Shown: positions 36,556-46,200, counted from the first letter of the stretch. The stretch is DNA of 64,000 bases from an uncultured Erythrobacter sp. (GCA_947488155.1 CANKYK010000001.1:1382439-1446438); one strand, 5' to 3'. Notes: generated from the sequence alone by a model not told the origin. A program made the numbers and translations.

Positions 36556-37626
36556 ATGGTGGGAAGAGTGCGTAAAAGGGCCTGGCACGGCATCGTGATA
36601 GCTGCGAGCGTGTTATTAGCCGGTTGCGGGGCCTCGGAAGTCGAAGAGCCAGAATTGGTCCGGCCTGCAAAATTGCTGGTCATTGAAGCTTCAAGCGATC
36701 GACTGGATGTAAGTTTCCCGGCGATTGTCGAGGCGCGTAACTCCTCGACGCTGACCTTCCAAGTTGGTGGATTGCTGGAAGAGTTTCCCGTCGCCGAAGG
36801 ACAATTCGTTCGCAAGGGTCAGCCTATCGCTCGGCTCGCACAGAGGCGTTATCAAAACGCCGTCAACTCAGCCCAGGCGCAATTCGCTACGGCGCAAGGC
36901 GAATACGACAGCGCCAACGCATTGCTTCAGGAAGATGCGATTGCCCGCATTGTGGTGCAGCAAAGGCAGGCGCAGAGAGATGTCGCAGCGGCTTCGCTAG
37001 ACAGCGCCAAAAAAGATCTGGCGGATACGGTTCTTCGTGCGCCCTTCAGTGGCATCGTCGCTGAAAAACTAATCGCGAGGTTTGAGAATGTTCAACCTCA
37101 GCAAGACATTATCACTCTGCAGTCCACTGGGGCAGCAGAAGCAGTTGTGAGCATTCCTGCGAGTCTAGTGCCGCGCTTTGCCAATCGCCCCGCTACGAAC
37201 GAGTATGTTGTCTTGTCCGGCGCGCCCGATGTTCAGATACCCGGCCGGTTTTTATCGGCCCGAACTCAAGCCGACACCCAATCTCAAACTTTCACCGTGA
37301 AGTTCGCCTTTGACCCTCCACCCGGCGTTACCGTGCTTCCCGGAATGACTGGCACCGTCTTTGTTAGTCGAGATCTGCTTGAGGAGGAGCTCCAAGGCGA
37401 CGGAATTAGCATCCCGGTCGGCGCAATATTGTCAGACGGCAAAGCGCGCTTCGTCTGGGTCGTGGACCGCAAGTCCATGACGGTCGCCAAGCGGCAAGTA
37501 ACCGTTGGCTCTGGCGCAGGCGGCGAGGTGCCGATTACCGATGGTCTAAAGGCTGGCGAGACCATCGTCTCAGCAGGCGCCGCCTACCTTCATGAGGGGA
37601 TGAAAGTTCGTCCTCACGAAGGCTGA
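36556..37626 (+). CDS. RND efflux periplasmic adaptor (HlyD/MFP family), lipoprotein
   Basis: A 356-residue membrane fusion protein of an RND pump. The lipobox VLLAGC places the lipid at C24. The lipoyl halves are VGGLLEEFPVAEGQFVRKGQ and LRAPFSGIVAEKL, separated by a coiled-coil hairpin (AQAQFATAQGEYDSANALL, QAQRDVAAASLDSAKKDL). The beta-barrel and membrane-proximal regions follow. Longer starts at 36517 (ATG) and 36472 (GTG) are possible; 36556 gives a proper signal peptide. The permease gene follows after 11 bases. Confidence 0.9.
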   Translation: MVGRVRKRAWHGIVIAASVLLAGCGASEVEEPELVRPAKLLVIEASSDRLDVSFPAIVEARNSSTLTFQVGGLLEEFPVAEGQFVRKGQPIARLAQRRYQNAVNSAQAQFATAQGEYDSANALLQEDAIARIVVQQRQAQRDVAAASLDSAKKDLADTVLRAPFSGIVAEKLIARFENVQPQQDIITLQSTGAAEAVVSIPASLVPRFANRPATNEYVVLSGAPDVQIPGRFLSARTQADTQSQTFTVKFAFDPPPGVTVLPGMTGTVFVSRDLLEEELQGDGISIPVGAILSDGKARFVWVVDRKSMTVAKRQVTVGSGAGGEVPITDGLKAGETIVSAGAAYLHEGMKVRPHEG

Positions 37627-37637
37627 GGGGCCGCAAA

Positions 37638-40600
37638 ATGGACGCTGCTGAGTTCTCAATCAAGAACCGTCTGATCATGTTCATTATCATCACGCTGGTG
37701 ATGGTGGGCGGCTGGTATAGCTATCAAAACATCGCTCGGTTTGAAGACCCTGAGTTCACAATCCGCACTGCTCAGGTCGTCACGCAATATCCTGGCGCGA
37801 CACCGGAGGAGGTCGCCAACGAGGTAACCGAGACACTCGAAAGCGCCATCCAGCAATTGGGCGAAGTAGACGAGGTGCGCTCGGTTTCATCAGCGGGTCG
37901 TTCTGAAATCAGTGTCGATATTCTCTATAGCGCGTCGCCTACCAAGGGCGATCTCCAGCTCATCTGGACCAAGCTGCGTAACAAGGTGAATGACGCCACT
38001 GGACAATTGCCGCCCGGTGCCAGTCCGCCTTATGTCGCGGACGACTTTGGGGATGTTTACGGCCTTTCCTATCTGGTGACTGGAGATGGATATTCGCCAG
38101 CGGAAGTCCACGAATATGTGCGCGGCCTCAGAACGGAGCTGCTTGAGGTGGACGACGTCGCGAAGGTCCAGCTGTTCGGTGCGCAGCAAGAGGCGATCTA
38201 TGTTGAGGTCTCTCGCGAACGAGCCAACGCGCTTGGGCTGTCGGTTGAGCAAATCTATTCCGATCTCTCGCAGCAAAACTCGGTAGCATCCGCCGGTGAT
38301 GTGAAGTTCGGCGATCTGCGCACACGCTTGCAGATTACTGGCGACATCGGGTCCGTCGAGGCAATCCGTAACCTTGTGATTTCAACCGCGACATCTGGGC
38401 AGATCGTGACCTTGCGCGACGTTGCGACCGTAACGCGAGACTACATTGATCCGCCCGCCAATCTGGTCCGTTGGAATGGCAAGCCTGCCATCGCTATTGG
38501 CGTGTCCAATGTTTCCGGCGCTAACGTCTCGAAAATGGGGGAGGCGATTGACGCCAAGCTCGAAGAGACAAAAGCGCTTAGACCGCTCGGCATTGAGGTC
38601 CACGAGTTCTATCACCAAGGCAAAATAACGACCGAAGCAGTGTCGAACTTTGCGGTGAATGTGGTCGCCGCGCTGGTGATCGTCCTCGTCACGCTATTCT
38701 TCTTCATGGGCTTGCGATCAGCGATCATCATCGGGGCAACGCTGGTTGTGACCATCGCCGCGACGCTCGCCGTCATGTTTGTCTGGGGCATTCCGATGCA
38801 CCGGATCTCGTTGGGCGCGTTGATCATCGCGCTGGGCATGCTGGTCGACAATGCGATTGTCGTGACCGAGGGGATCCTCGTTGGCACGCAGCAGGGCCGC
38901 AAGAAGCTCGAGATCGCGAAAGAGATCGTCCAGCGCACCAAATGGCCGCTGCTGGGCGGAACACTCGTTGGCATCATCGCCTTTGCCCCGATTGGCTTTG
39001 CCCCCGGATCGACCGCTGAGTTTACCGGCGATCTGTTCTGGGTGGTGATGATCTCGCTTTTGTTCAGCTGGGTGTTTGCGATCACGGCGGTGCCGATGTT
39101 TGCCGACATGCTCTTTAAGGAAAGCGTAGGCCCGGTTGAGGAGAAGCCGGAGCACCCGTTCTTCACACGCTATCGCAATATGATGAAGCAGGTTTTGGCG
39201 CGATCAAACCTCGCGATTCTAGCCGTGGTCGGCATGTTCGTTCTGGCTATATTCGGCTTCAATTTCGTCAAATCGGGCTTCTTCCCGCCGTCAACCAGCC
39301 CGCAAATCGTAGTCGATTTCTCGATGCCGGAAGGCACCGATATTTCTGTGACAGACGCCAATATGCGCGCGCTCGAAGGCTATCTCGACGAGCTTGAAGG
39401 CATTGAAGGTGTGCAGACCCTCGTGGGGCAAGGCACGCTGCGATACATGCTCGTCTACGCGCCTGAATCGCCAAGCACCGCTTACGGCCAGTTCCTGATT
39501 AAGACGGAAAGTTATGACGCCATTGCGGGTCTACTCCCGCAAATCCAGCAGCATATCGACGGCAATTTCCCCAACGCGCAGGCGAAGGTCTGGCAGTTCC
39601 AATTGGGGCCCGGCGGCGGCTCGAAAATTGAGGCTGAGTTCTCTGGTCCGAACCCAGTCGTTCTGCGTGAGCTGGCCGACAAAGCAAAAGCGATCATGGC
39701 GAGCGATGGGCGCGCCATCTCTATTAAGGATGACTGGCGTCAGCCGGTCAGCATCGTCGAGGTGGTTTACGATGCGGACAGCGGTAGGCGGCTGGGCATA
39801 TCGCGTGAAGACCTTGCGAATGCGCTGCGGACCAATTTCTCTGGCCGCGATGTTGGCGTCTACCGCGAAGGCGATCAACTGATACGCATTATCTCGCGCG
39901 CACCGGCCCGAGAACGGTTGGACGAGTCTTCTCTGCGAGGAGTGCAAATCCTCAGCCAGTCGACCGGTCGCTCAGTCCCCATTCTTGAGGTTGTTGATGG
40001 GTTTGAGACCGTTTGGCAGAATGCAAAACTGCGCCGGATTGATCGGGTTTTGACCATCAATGCACAAGCAGACCCTCTGCCGGGTGAGCTGGCCTCAAGT
40101 CTGTTCGAGCGACTACGTCCACCGATCGAAGACATCCCGCTGCCTGATGGATACCAGCTGAAATGGAATGGCGAATTTGGCGATAGCGCAGAGGCCAACG
40201 AGAGCTTGGCCAGCACCTTGCCGCTGGGTTTCCTCGCGATGGTTCTGGTCGTGGTGGTGCTATTCAATGCGTTGAAGCAGCCATTGGTCATCTGGCTGAT
40301 TGTGCCGCTGGCGCTGATCGGCGTGGTGATTGGACTACTTGTGACTGACACCGCGATGGAGTTTATGGCAATCCTAGGGCTGCTTTCTCTTTCGGGCCTG
40401 CTGATCAAAAACGCGATTGTTCTGGTCGATCAAATGGATCTCGAAATCCGCGAAGGAAAGCCACGCTTCGATGCGGTGCTCGATTCCGCGGCCAGCCGCG
40501 TCAGGCCTGTTATGATGGGCTCGCTCACGACTGTTCTTGGCGTTATTCCACTCTTCCTCGATGCGTTCTTCAAGTCGATGGCGGTGGTGCTGGTGTTTGG

Positions 40601-40748
40601 CCTCACCTTCGCGACACTGCTGACATTGGTGATCCTCCCGGTCTTTTACGCCAAGCTCTTCGGCATCACTGCGGGCGAGACGGCACATGCTGATGAACTA
40701 CCGGAAGAGCTGCCCGGCGAGTTGCCTGAAGAAGGAGCGGTCACATGA
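37638..40748 (+). CDS. RND efflux permease, TriC-like
   Basis: A 1036-residue inner membrane RND pump (HAE1 type), twelve TM segments, two periplasmic loops. N-terminus is FSIKNRLIMFIIITLVMVGGW and PGATPEEVANEVTE is a porter-domain signature. In TM4 the proton relay reads LGMLVDNAIVV, Asp-Asn where AcrB has Asp-Asp; this is seen in TriC-type pumps. It is flanked by its adaptor and its outer membrane factor, so the tripartite system is complete. Substrates cannot be deduced. Confidence 0.95.
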   Translation: MDAAEFSIKNRLIMFIIITLVMVGGWYSYQNIARFEDPEFTIRTAQVVTQYPGATPEEVANEVTETLESAIQQLGEVDEVRSVSSAGRSEISVDILYSASPTKGDLQLIWTKLRNKVNDATGQLPPGASPPYVADDFGDVYGLSYLVTGDGYSPAEVHEYVRGLRTELLEVDDVAKVQLFGAQQEAIYVEVSRERANALGLSVEQIYSDLSQQNSVASAGDVKFGDLRTRLQITGDIGSVEAIRNLVISTATSGQIVTLRDVATVTRDYIDPPANLVRWNGKPAIAIGVSNVSGANVSKMGEAIDAKLEETKALRPLGIEVHEFYHQGKITTEAVSNFAVNVVAALVIVLVTLFFFMGLRSAIIIGATLVVTIAATLAVMFVWGIPMHRISLGALIIALGMLVDNAIVVTEGILVGTQQGRKKLEIAKEIVQRTKWPLLGGTLVGIIAFAPIGFAPGSTAEFTGDLFWVVMISLLFSWVFAITAVPMFADMLFKESVGPVEEKPEHPFFTRYRNMMKQVLARSNLAILAVVGMFVLAIFGFNFVKSGFFPPSTSPQIVVDFSMPEGTDISVTDANMRALEGYLDELEGIEGVQTLVGQGTLRYMLVYAPESPSTAYGQFLIKTESYDAIAGLLPQIQQHIDGNFPNAQAKVWQFQLGPGGGSKIEAEFSGPNPVVLRELADKAKAIMASDGRAISIKDDWRQPVSIVEVVYDADSGRRLGISREDLANALRTNFSGRDVGVYREGDQLIRIISRAPARERLDESSLRGVQILSQSTGRSVPILEVVDGFETVWQNAKLRRIDRVLTINAQADPLPGELASSLFERLRPPIEDIPLPDGYQLKWNGEFGDSAEANESLASTLPLGFLAMVLVVVVLFNALKQPLVIWLIVPLALIGVVIGLLVTDTAMEFMAILGLLSLSGLLIKNAIVLVDQMDLEIREGKPRFDAVLDSAASRVRPVMMGSLTTVLGVIPLFLDAFFKSMAVVLVFGLTFATLLTLVILPVFYAKLFGITAGETAHADELPEELPGELPEEGAVT

Positions 40749-42169
40749 GCCAATCGGTGACGAAAATTGCTCTAATCGCAGCGTCGACCGCGCTCCTGGC
40801 CTCATGCGTATCTGTCAGTGCCGTCAATGACGATGTGGCTGTGCAGCGTGCCAGCGAGAGCATTCCGACCTTCCCCCCTGAGTGGACATCGGCTCGCGAA
40901 AAACTGGGTGATGTTCAAGTCGGCTGGATCGCAGCCTTTGAAGACCCAGCCCTTGAGCAGCTTGTCGAAGAAGCTCAACGCAACAACCGCAATCTGCTGG
41001 CAGCAGCAGCCAATGTTCGCCGCTCATGGGCGCTTGCGCGACAGGCAGGTGCGCCGCTTCTCCCCGCCGTTGGAGCGAGCGCTGGTGCATCGCGGCAAGG
41101 CCCCCTTGAAGGACCGGGTGATTTCTCAAGCTTTGATGCTGGCATTCAAGTTTCTTACGAGGTCGATCTGTGGAACCGGATTGCTGCGGGGCAAGCTGCT
41201 GCTGTCGCAGGCGCAGAGGCCGCCGAGGCGGATTACCGTTTCACTCAATACTCCATCGCCGCAGCGGTAGCCCGTAGCTACTTTCTCGCCATTGAAGCGC
41301 AGGAACAAGTGGCCGTTGCCCGCAGCGTCACCGATGCACTCTCCGAGATTTTCCGCATTGTAGAGCTGCGGTATCGTTATGGCTTTGCTTCGGCTTTTGA
41401 CGTGTCTCTTGCCCGCGCTGATCTGGAAACCGCCAAGGATAGTCTGGCAGCAGCCAAGAATGGCGAGATAGAAGCTTTGCGCGCTCTTGAAGCATTGGTT
41501 GGCCGCTACCCAAGCGGGCTGGTCGACACGGCGCAGCAGCTGCCGCAACAACCGGCGCCTCCAGGTGCAGGACTGCCGTCTGAATTGCTGGAGCGTCGAC
41601 CCGATTTGATCGCTGCAGAGCGGGACATTGCCGCTGCGCTAAATGCTAGGTCACAAGCTCGCGCCGCCCGCCTGCCCAGCCTTTCTCTTTCCGGCAGCAT
41701 TGGCGGTGCTTCAAACCAGCTTGAGAACGTGCTCGATCCGTCCAATGTGGCATGGGCGCTCGCCAGCAATATCCTCGCGCCGATCTTTCAGGGCGGCGCG
41801 CTCGATGCTGCGGTCGACGTGAGCGAGGCTGATGTTGATGCGGTCGTGGCGATTTACGCTGATACGGCGATTACTGCCTTTAACGAGGTTGAAGCAGCCT
41901 TGGATCGCGGTGTTTATCTGCGTGACCGGCGTGAGGCTCTTGAGCAATCGGCGGAAGAATCGCGCAACGCCCTGCGCCTGTCGAACCTGCAGTATCGCGA
42001 GGGTGAGATTGACCTGATTGACGTGCTGAGCATTCAGCAAAGAGTCTTCGGCGCAGAAAGCAGTCTGCTTGCGATCAAGCGTGCGCAGCTCAACCAGTAT
42101 ATCGAGCTGAGCCTCGCGCTAGGTGGTGACTGGCAAACCGCACCATTGGCGGAACAGGCAGGCGAATAG
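40745..42169 (+). CDS. Outer membrane efflux lipoprotein (NodT/OprM type)
   Basis: A 474-residue TolC-family outer membrane channel of the NodT subgroup. The lipobox LLASC places the lipid at C21. Two OEP repeats are seen, with landmarks VGWIAAFEDPALEQLVEEA, YEVDLWNRI, LPSELLERRPDLIAAERDI and ILAPIFQGGALDA. The ATG overlaps the permease stop (ATGA). It completes the first RND pump. Confidence 0.94.
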   Translation: MSQSVTKIALIAASTALLASCVSVSAVNDDVAVQRASESIPTFPPEWTSAREKLGDVQVGWIAAFEDPALEQLVEEAQRNNRNLLAAAANVRRSWALARQAGAPLLPAVGASAGASRQGPLEGPGDFSSFDAGIQVSYEVDLWNRIAAGQAAAVAGAEAAEADYRFTQYSIAAAVARSYFLAIEAQEQVAVARSVTDALSEIFRIVELRYRYGFASAFDVSLARADLETAKDSLAAAKNGEIEALRALEALVGRYPSGLVDTAQQLPQQPAPPGAGLPSELLERRPDLIAAERDIAAALNARSQARAARLPSLSLSGSIGGASNQLENVLDPSNVAWALASNILAPIFQGGALDAAVDVSEADVDAVVAIYADTAITAFNEVEAALDRGVYLRDRREALEQSAEESRNALRLSNLQYREGEIDLIDVLSIQQRVFGAESSLLAIKRAQLNQYIELSLALGGDWQTAPLAEQAGE

Positions 42170-42175
42170 CACGCC

Positions 42176-43393
42176 ATGGAGATCGTCGGAGGCAATACAC
42201 TTCAGCTCGACGATTTCGTCACACTAACGCTTGGCATCATCGTTTTGTTCGCCGGGATCACCGTGACAAACCGGATCGCGTTCCTGCAGAAATACAACAT
42301 CCCGGAGCCTGTGACCGGCGGGATTGTCGCCTCGGTGCTTGGCCTACTCGCATATCTCATATTCGACTTTGAGATAGAGTTCAGCCTCTATGCTCGCGAT
42401 ATTTTCCTGATCTATTTCTTCACTGCTATCGGTATCAATGCCCGCCTTGCCCAACTGCTTGCCGGCGGCAAGCCGCTCCTCATCCTGCTGGGTTTGACGC
42501 TTGCCTATTTGGCGCTGCAAGACGGGGTTGGGTATGCCGCTGCCTCGGCTATGGGTCAGCCTAGCGGTGTTGGCGTATTGGTGGGCTCAGCCTCGCTAGC
42601 GGGCGGGCACGGGACAGCGATTGCATGGGCCCCTACCATTGCCGAGCAGCAGAACGTGACAAATGCGCTAGAGATTGGTGTTGCGGCAGCCACGATCGGG
42701 CTGGTGATCGCCAGTCTGCTGGGCGGGCCAATCGCGAAGTTCCTGCTGACGCGCTATCACCTCAAGACTGAAGACGAAGGCGATTTGCTTGTTGGGATCG
42801 AGCGCGACAAGCAGGACGCAACATCTATCACCCACCTCAATTTGATGGGCGCGATCCTTGTCATCCATATCGCCATGATACTTGGCTTTGTGCTCAATGA
42901 GATTATCGCAGAGCTCGGGCTCAAACTGCCGTTGTTTGTCTCATGCATGATCGCCGCGATCCTGATGACCAATACCATTCCCATGATTTTCAAACGTATC
43001 GCTTGGCCAACGGGATCGAAGGCGCTGGCTCTGATCTCGGATTTCTCGCTCGGCCTGTTTATCGCCATGTCCTTGATGGGCATGAAGCTATGGGAAGTCG
43101 CCGGGCTGGCCGGGCCGCTCTTTGGCATTCTCGCCGCGCAAGTGGTCGTCGCGGTTTTGTTCATCCTGTTCGTCGTCTTCCCGCTCATGGGAAGAAACTA
43201 TTTTGCCGCAGTCCTATCAGCAGGCTTTGCGGGCTTCTGCCTTGGCGCAACGCCGACCGCGATCGCCAACATGTCCGCTGTCACCAAGACGCACGGCCCC
43301 GCACCGACCGCGTTCATCATCGTCCCATTGGTTGGCGCATTTTTTGTCGATGTCGCCAACGCCTTCCTCATCCAGTTCTTTCTTTCGCTTTGA
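42176..43393 (+). CDS. gltS: Sodium/glutamate symporter family protein
   Basis: A 405-residue GltS-type carrier, Na+-coupled glutamate uptake in E. coli. It has the two inverted five-TM halves, with GSASLAGGHGTAIAWAP in the first and GFAGFCLGATPTAIANM in the second, both family signatures. The N-terminus also has NIPEPVTGGIVAS. It starts six bases after the outer membrane factor, so it is in the RND operon. Substrate is probably glutamate or a related acid, by family only. Confidence 0.93.
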   Translation: MEIVGGNTLQLDDFVTLTLGIIVLFAGITVTNRIAFLQKYNIPEPVTGGIVASVLGLLAYLIFDFEIEFSLYARDIFLIYFFTAIGINARLAQLLAGGKPLLILLGLTLAYLALQDGVGYAAASAMGQPSGVGVLVGSASLAGGHGTAIAWAPTIAEQQNVTNALEIGVAAATIGLVIASLLGGPIAKFLLTRYHLKTEDEGDLLVGIERDKQDATSITHLNLMGAILVIHIAMILGFVLNEIIAELGLKLPLFVSCMIAAILMTNTIPMIFKRIAWPTGSKALALISDFSLGLFIAMSLMGMKLWEVAGLAGPLFGILAAQVVVAVLFILFVVFPLMGRNYFAAVLSAGFAGFCLGATPTAIANMSAVTKTHGPAPTAFIIVPLVGAFFVDVANAFLIQFFLSL

Positions 43394-43420
43394 CTTTCAA
43401 ACTTCGACCAGGAGATACCC

Positions 43421-44002
43421 ATGCGTAGACTTATGATTGCAATCGCCGCTTCGAGCTTAGCTTTGGCAGGGTGCGCCACGACAGGGTCGCCGATCACTAC
43501 TGACTTCGATCAGGCGCAGGATTTCTCCAGCTACAAGACTTTCGCGTGGGCTGGTGAGCGGCCTATGTTGGCATTTGGTGACCGCCTCATTCCCGCAGCT
43601 ATCCAATCTGAGGTCGCGGATTCGATCAAAGAAGATCTTGCGGCAAAAGGCTATAGTTTCACTGAGGATCTGGCTGAAGCAGACTTTGCGGTCTCCTTCA
43701 CAATTGGAACGAGGGACAGCATCGAGTTTCGCGAACCGCTTGGGGCCTTTTGGGAGAATAGCGCGAGCTGGCGCTGGGGTGGCCGCTTCTGGCCCTCTGT
43801 TCGCACACCGACGATTTCTCGCATGGAGTTTCGCGAGTATACGGAAGGAACGCTTTCGGTTGACGTCTACGATGTGAGCCGCAAGTCGCCCGTTTGGCAT
43901 GGCGTTGGTAGCCGCAATCTGTCACGCTCTGAAATCCGTGGACGAACCAACACCGCCGCCGAGGATGTGAAAACGATCCTGGCAGGATTTCCACCCAGCT
44001 GA
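43421..44002 (+). CDS. DUF4136 lipoprotein
   Basis: A 193-residue lipoprotein of the DUF4136 family. The lipobox LALAGC gives C18. Family features are FDQAQDFSSYKTFAW, ADFAVSFTIGTRDS and the late stretch GTLSVDVYDVSRKSPVWHGVGS. AGGAGA stands eight bases before the ATG. It continues the gltS operon. Members are envelope lipoproteins without a known activity. Confidence 0.88.
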   Translation: MRRLMIAIAASSLALAGCATTGSPITTDFDQAQDFSSYKTFAWAGERPMLAFGDRLIPAAIQSEVADSIKEDLAAKGYSFTEDLAEADFAVSFTIGTRDSIEFREPLGAFWENSASWRWGGRFWPSVRTPTISRMEFREYTEGTLSVDVYDVSRKSPVWHGVGSRNLSRSEIRGRTNTAAEDVKTILAGFPPS

Positions 44003-44015
44003 GGTTTGTAAGAAA

Positions 44016-44531
44016 ATGTCAGAAGCAAGCTCAAGAAATGAGACATTTGCCCTGCTCAAGGACAGCCTTGATGAGGCGCAAATTTCTGTGCGCGCATACG
44101 ACACCAAGGCGCAAATTGTGGGTGTCGGCTATATCTTTGCGCTGAATGTAATCGGCGACATTGCGCGGCTTTCGCCAGACTCAAGCGCGGGCGGTTTCGC
44201 CACGATCATCGCCGCTTGGGTGCTCGTTATCGTCCCGATCGCTCTGTTCGGTTACGTTCTCTACCCCGTTCGCAAATCAGAGGCGGATGAGACTGATGAC
44301 GGCCGCAAGCACATCTTCTTCCTGCACCCAGGGCGGTATGGTTCGGCGGAGCAGCTCATCTCAGCAGCGCGCGACTGTGACCCAGTCGATGAGATCGCAC
44401 ATGAACTGATCGAAATTTCATTGCTACGGGAAAGTAAACGCAAGCGTTTTGTCACTGCGCTTGCGTCAGCAGGGATTACATTTGCAGTGCTGTTCGCAAG
44501 CCAACTCTTGATGAGTGCGGGTTTGCTGTGA
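44016..44531 (+). CDS. PycTM-like (Pycsar effector family) membrane protein
   Basis: A 171-residue protein resembling the PycTM/DUF5706 effector family. The N-terminal helix leads into AYDTKAQIVGVGYIFALNVIG (compare the family's F-x-DTKA-x-I-L pattern). A second TM lies at about 68-88 (ATIIAAWVLVIVPIALFGYVL). Then comes the FFLHPGRYGSAEQL region with an amphipathic helix ending in LLRESKRKRF, and a last TM at about 150-168. In Pycsar defence such proteins open the membrane on cCMP or cUMP. No nucleotide cyclase gene is beside it, so a defence role is unproven. Confidence 0.6.
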   Translation: MSEASSRNETFALLKDSLDEAQISVRAYDTKAQIVGVGYIFALNVIGDIARLSPDSSAGGFATIIAAWVLVIVPIALFGYVLYPVRKSEADETDDGRKHIFFLHPGRYGSAEQLISAARDCDPVDEIAHELIEISLLRESKRKRFVTALASAGITFAVLFASQLLMSAGLL

Positions 44532-44538
44532 GCCGCAC

Positions 44539-44883
44539 CTAAGACGAATGCATATGGGTCTTGAGAATATCCAAGGCCTTGGCATCAGGCTTATCAAGGC
44601 ATTCCTGCATCGTGTTGATCACGGCCACTTGCACCGCGCGGGGTGACATCGTGGCTTCGCCTTTTGCGCCGCTGGCATAGCCATACAGCAGAACTAGCGC
44701 GAAGGCTCGGTCATCTTCGCCCAGCGTCACAACATCCCAGCAGCGAAGCTCAGCAAGTGAGAGAGTTTCAGTCGATTCAAGGCCAGATGTTTGGCCTTCA
44801 GCTGCCTCGTCTTGTGCGGCTACCGGGGCAGCTACAATCGCGGCTGCAGCAATCGAAAGTCCGAGTGTTTGAAGTATTTTCAT
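44539..44883 (-). CDS. HdeA/HdeB-family periplasmic protein
   Basis: A 114-residue exported protein. The signal peptide ends near APVAAQD (residue 23). The mature part shows the HdeA-type pattern LRCWDVVTLGEDDRAFALVLLYGYASG followed by VINTMQECLDKPDAKAL, split by a short acid loop; the two cysteines are the conserved disulfide pair. HdeA is an acid-activated periplasmic chaperone. The ATG at 44883 has AGGAGC upstream. It lies 11 bases after the glycine-zipper gene on the same strand. Confidence 0.82.
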   Translation of the reverse strand: MKILQTLGLSIAAAAIVAAPVAAQDEAAEGQTSGLESTETLSLAELRCWDVVTLGEDDRAFALVLLYGYASGAKGEATMSPRAVQVAVINTMQECLDKPDAKALDILKTHMHSS

Positions 44884-44894
44884 TGTCACTGCTC

Positions 44895-45314
44895 CTACCG
44901 TGCCGAAGCCATACAGGCGTCTAGCTCAAGGCGATAAATGCGCGCCTTGCGTCGTTCTTCTTTGCGCGCTTCACCGCGTTTGATTGCGCCAACAATACCG
45001 CCAATGATCGCGCCGCGTCGTTCGGCACGCTTGCGTTCCTTGCGACTGTCACCGGAAAGGATTGAACCAAGCGCTCCAAGGCCCGAACCTTTCGCCGCGC
45101 CTTCGAGCGCGCCACCCGGCAGGTAACGATCTGGCACCCGGCCTCTATATCCTGAAAAGCCCACCGCTCGTTCGTGGCAATATCGGTAATTGTCTCGCTC
45201 ATCGTAGCGGTCATATCGCCCCTGAGCGCTCGCTGACGAAGCCACAAGCGCGATCACCGCCGCAGTAGCTAATCCTATCGCGCGTGATTGGGAGCTTGTT
45301 TTCGCTTTCGGCAT
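44895..45314 (-). CDS. Exported glycine-zipper protein
   Basis: A 139-residue exported protein with signal peptide ending near SSASAQG (residue 31). The mature part is rich in Arg, Tyr and Gly, and holds a glycine-zipper-like helix (RRGAIIGGIVGAIKRGEA) at about 99-116, preceded by another Gly-rich stretch (GALEGAAKGSGLGALGSIL). Two cysteines may pair. GGGAGG stands before the ATG at 45314. The zipper suggests membrane or outer membrane association. No specific function is known. Confidence 0.7.
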   Translation of the reverse strand: MPKAKTSSQSRAIGLATAAVIALVASSASAQGRYDRYDERDNYRYCHERAVGFSGYRGRVPDRYLPGGALEGAAKGSGLGALGSILSGDSRKERKRAERRGAIIGGIVGAIKRGEARKEERRKARIYRLELDACMASAR

Positions 45315-45400
45315 TTCAATCCTCCCTGTGGCACAAGCAAAGAGCTTATCCTGATCTATGGAATTGTCTATCAGAAGCTGCCGAAACACCGTGTCCTGCA

Positions 45401-45426
45401 ACTTTCCGACAAAAGCTCGCGAAAGT
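45401..45426. promoter_or_regulatory. Inverted repeat upstream of the LuxR-type gene (candidate operator)
   Basis: ACTTTC (45401-45406) is mirrored by GAAAGT (45421-45426) with 14 bases between. It ends 15 bases before the ATG at 45442. LuxR-type regulators bind dyads of about 20 bases; this one is 26, so it is only a candidate. Confidence 0.3.
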
Positions 45427-45441
45427 CCGTATAGTTGCCGA

Positions 45442-46200
45442 ATGCATGGCAATCGCTCAACTGTTTCAGACATCACAGACGATGTGACAACAGCCTTCCA
45501 AAGAGAAGTCGTCCGGTGTGAGCGGATTGCCAGTCTCAATCAGCTTTGCTTGCGATTTGCCAGCCGCATAGGCGCAAAAGCGCTCGCTTATCATCACTTG
45601 CCAGCAATCGGTTCGCCAGATCCGATCGGCCTCAATGTCATATGCGTCGGTTTTCCAGCCGAACTTGTAAGCCACTTTGAAGACAATCGCTTGATACGGA
45701 TCGAGCCGACCATCCACGAGATATTGTCAGGCGGGAAAGCGCGGTGGTGGGATGACACCGGGCCCCCGAAGAAAATGAGCAAAGCCGAACGCGAATACCT
45801 CGAGTATGCGGCAAGCAAGGTCGGTGTAGGGCTGCATCTTCCTGCTTACGGTCCGCGCGGGCGAGAAGGATACATATCAATTGGTTTTGGCGACCAAAAA
45901 CCTGATTTCGATGATGAAGTGATGGGAGCTTTGCAGCTCTGCTGCCAACTCGCGCATCAGCACTATTGCCGGTTGTTGTATAAGCCCCTCGCGCCGCGTG
46001 TGCGCTTGTCACCGCGTGAGAGGGAAATCCTCTCCTGGGTCGCGGAAGGCAAGAGCAATGGCGTGATCGCAGAGATCCTGCAGATCTCAGAAACCAGCGT
46101 GATAACCTATCTGGAGCGCGCCTTCAGAAAGCTCGAAGTCGGCAACCGTGTGACAGCCGCAATGCGCGCATCAACGCTCGGCGAGCTCCGGCATATGTGA
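45442..46200 (+). CDS. LuxR-family regulator with autoinducer-binding domain (LuxR solo)
   Basis: A 252-residue LuxR-type regulator. Residues about 20-170 match the acyl-homoserine-lactone-binding domain (LVSHFEDNRLIRIEPTIHEI, then RWWDD and EREYLEYAASKVGVGLHLP). The C-terminal HTH (about 185-245) has LSPREREILSWVAEGKSNGVIAEIL split over its helices. No luxI-type synthase is in the window, so it is a solo. An ATG at 45358 would give a longer start; 45442 is preferred because a dyad lies between them. Confidence 0.85.
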   Translation: MHGNRSTVSDITDDVTTAFQREVVRCERIASLNQLCLRFASRIGAKALAYHHLPAIGSPDPIGLNVICVGFPAELVSHFEDNRLIRIEPTIHEILSGGKARWWDDTGPPKKMSKAEREYLEYAASKVGVGLHLPAYGPRGREGYISIGFGDQKPDFDDEVMGALQLCCQLAHQHYCRLLYKPLAPRVRLSPREREILSWVAEGKSNGVIAEILQISETSVITYLERAFRKLEVGNRVTAAMRASTLGELRHM

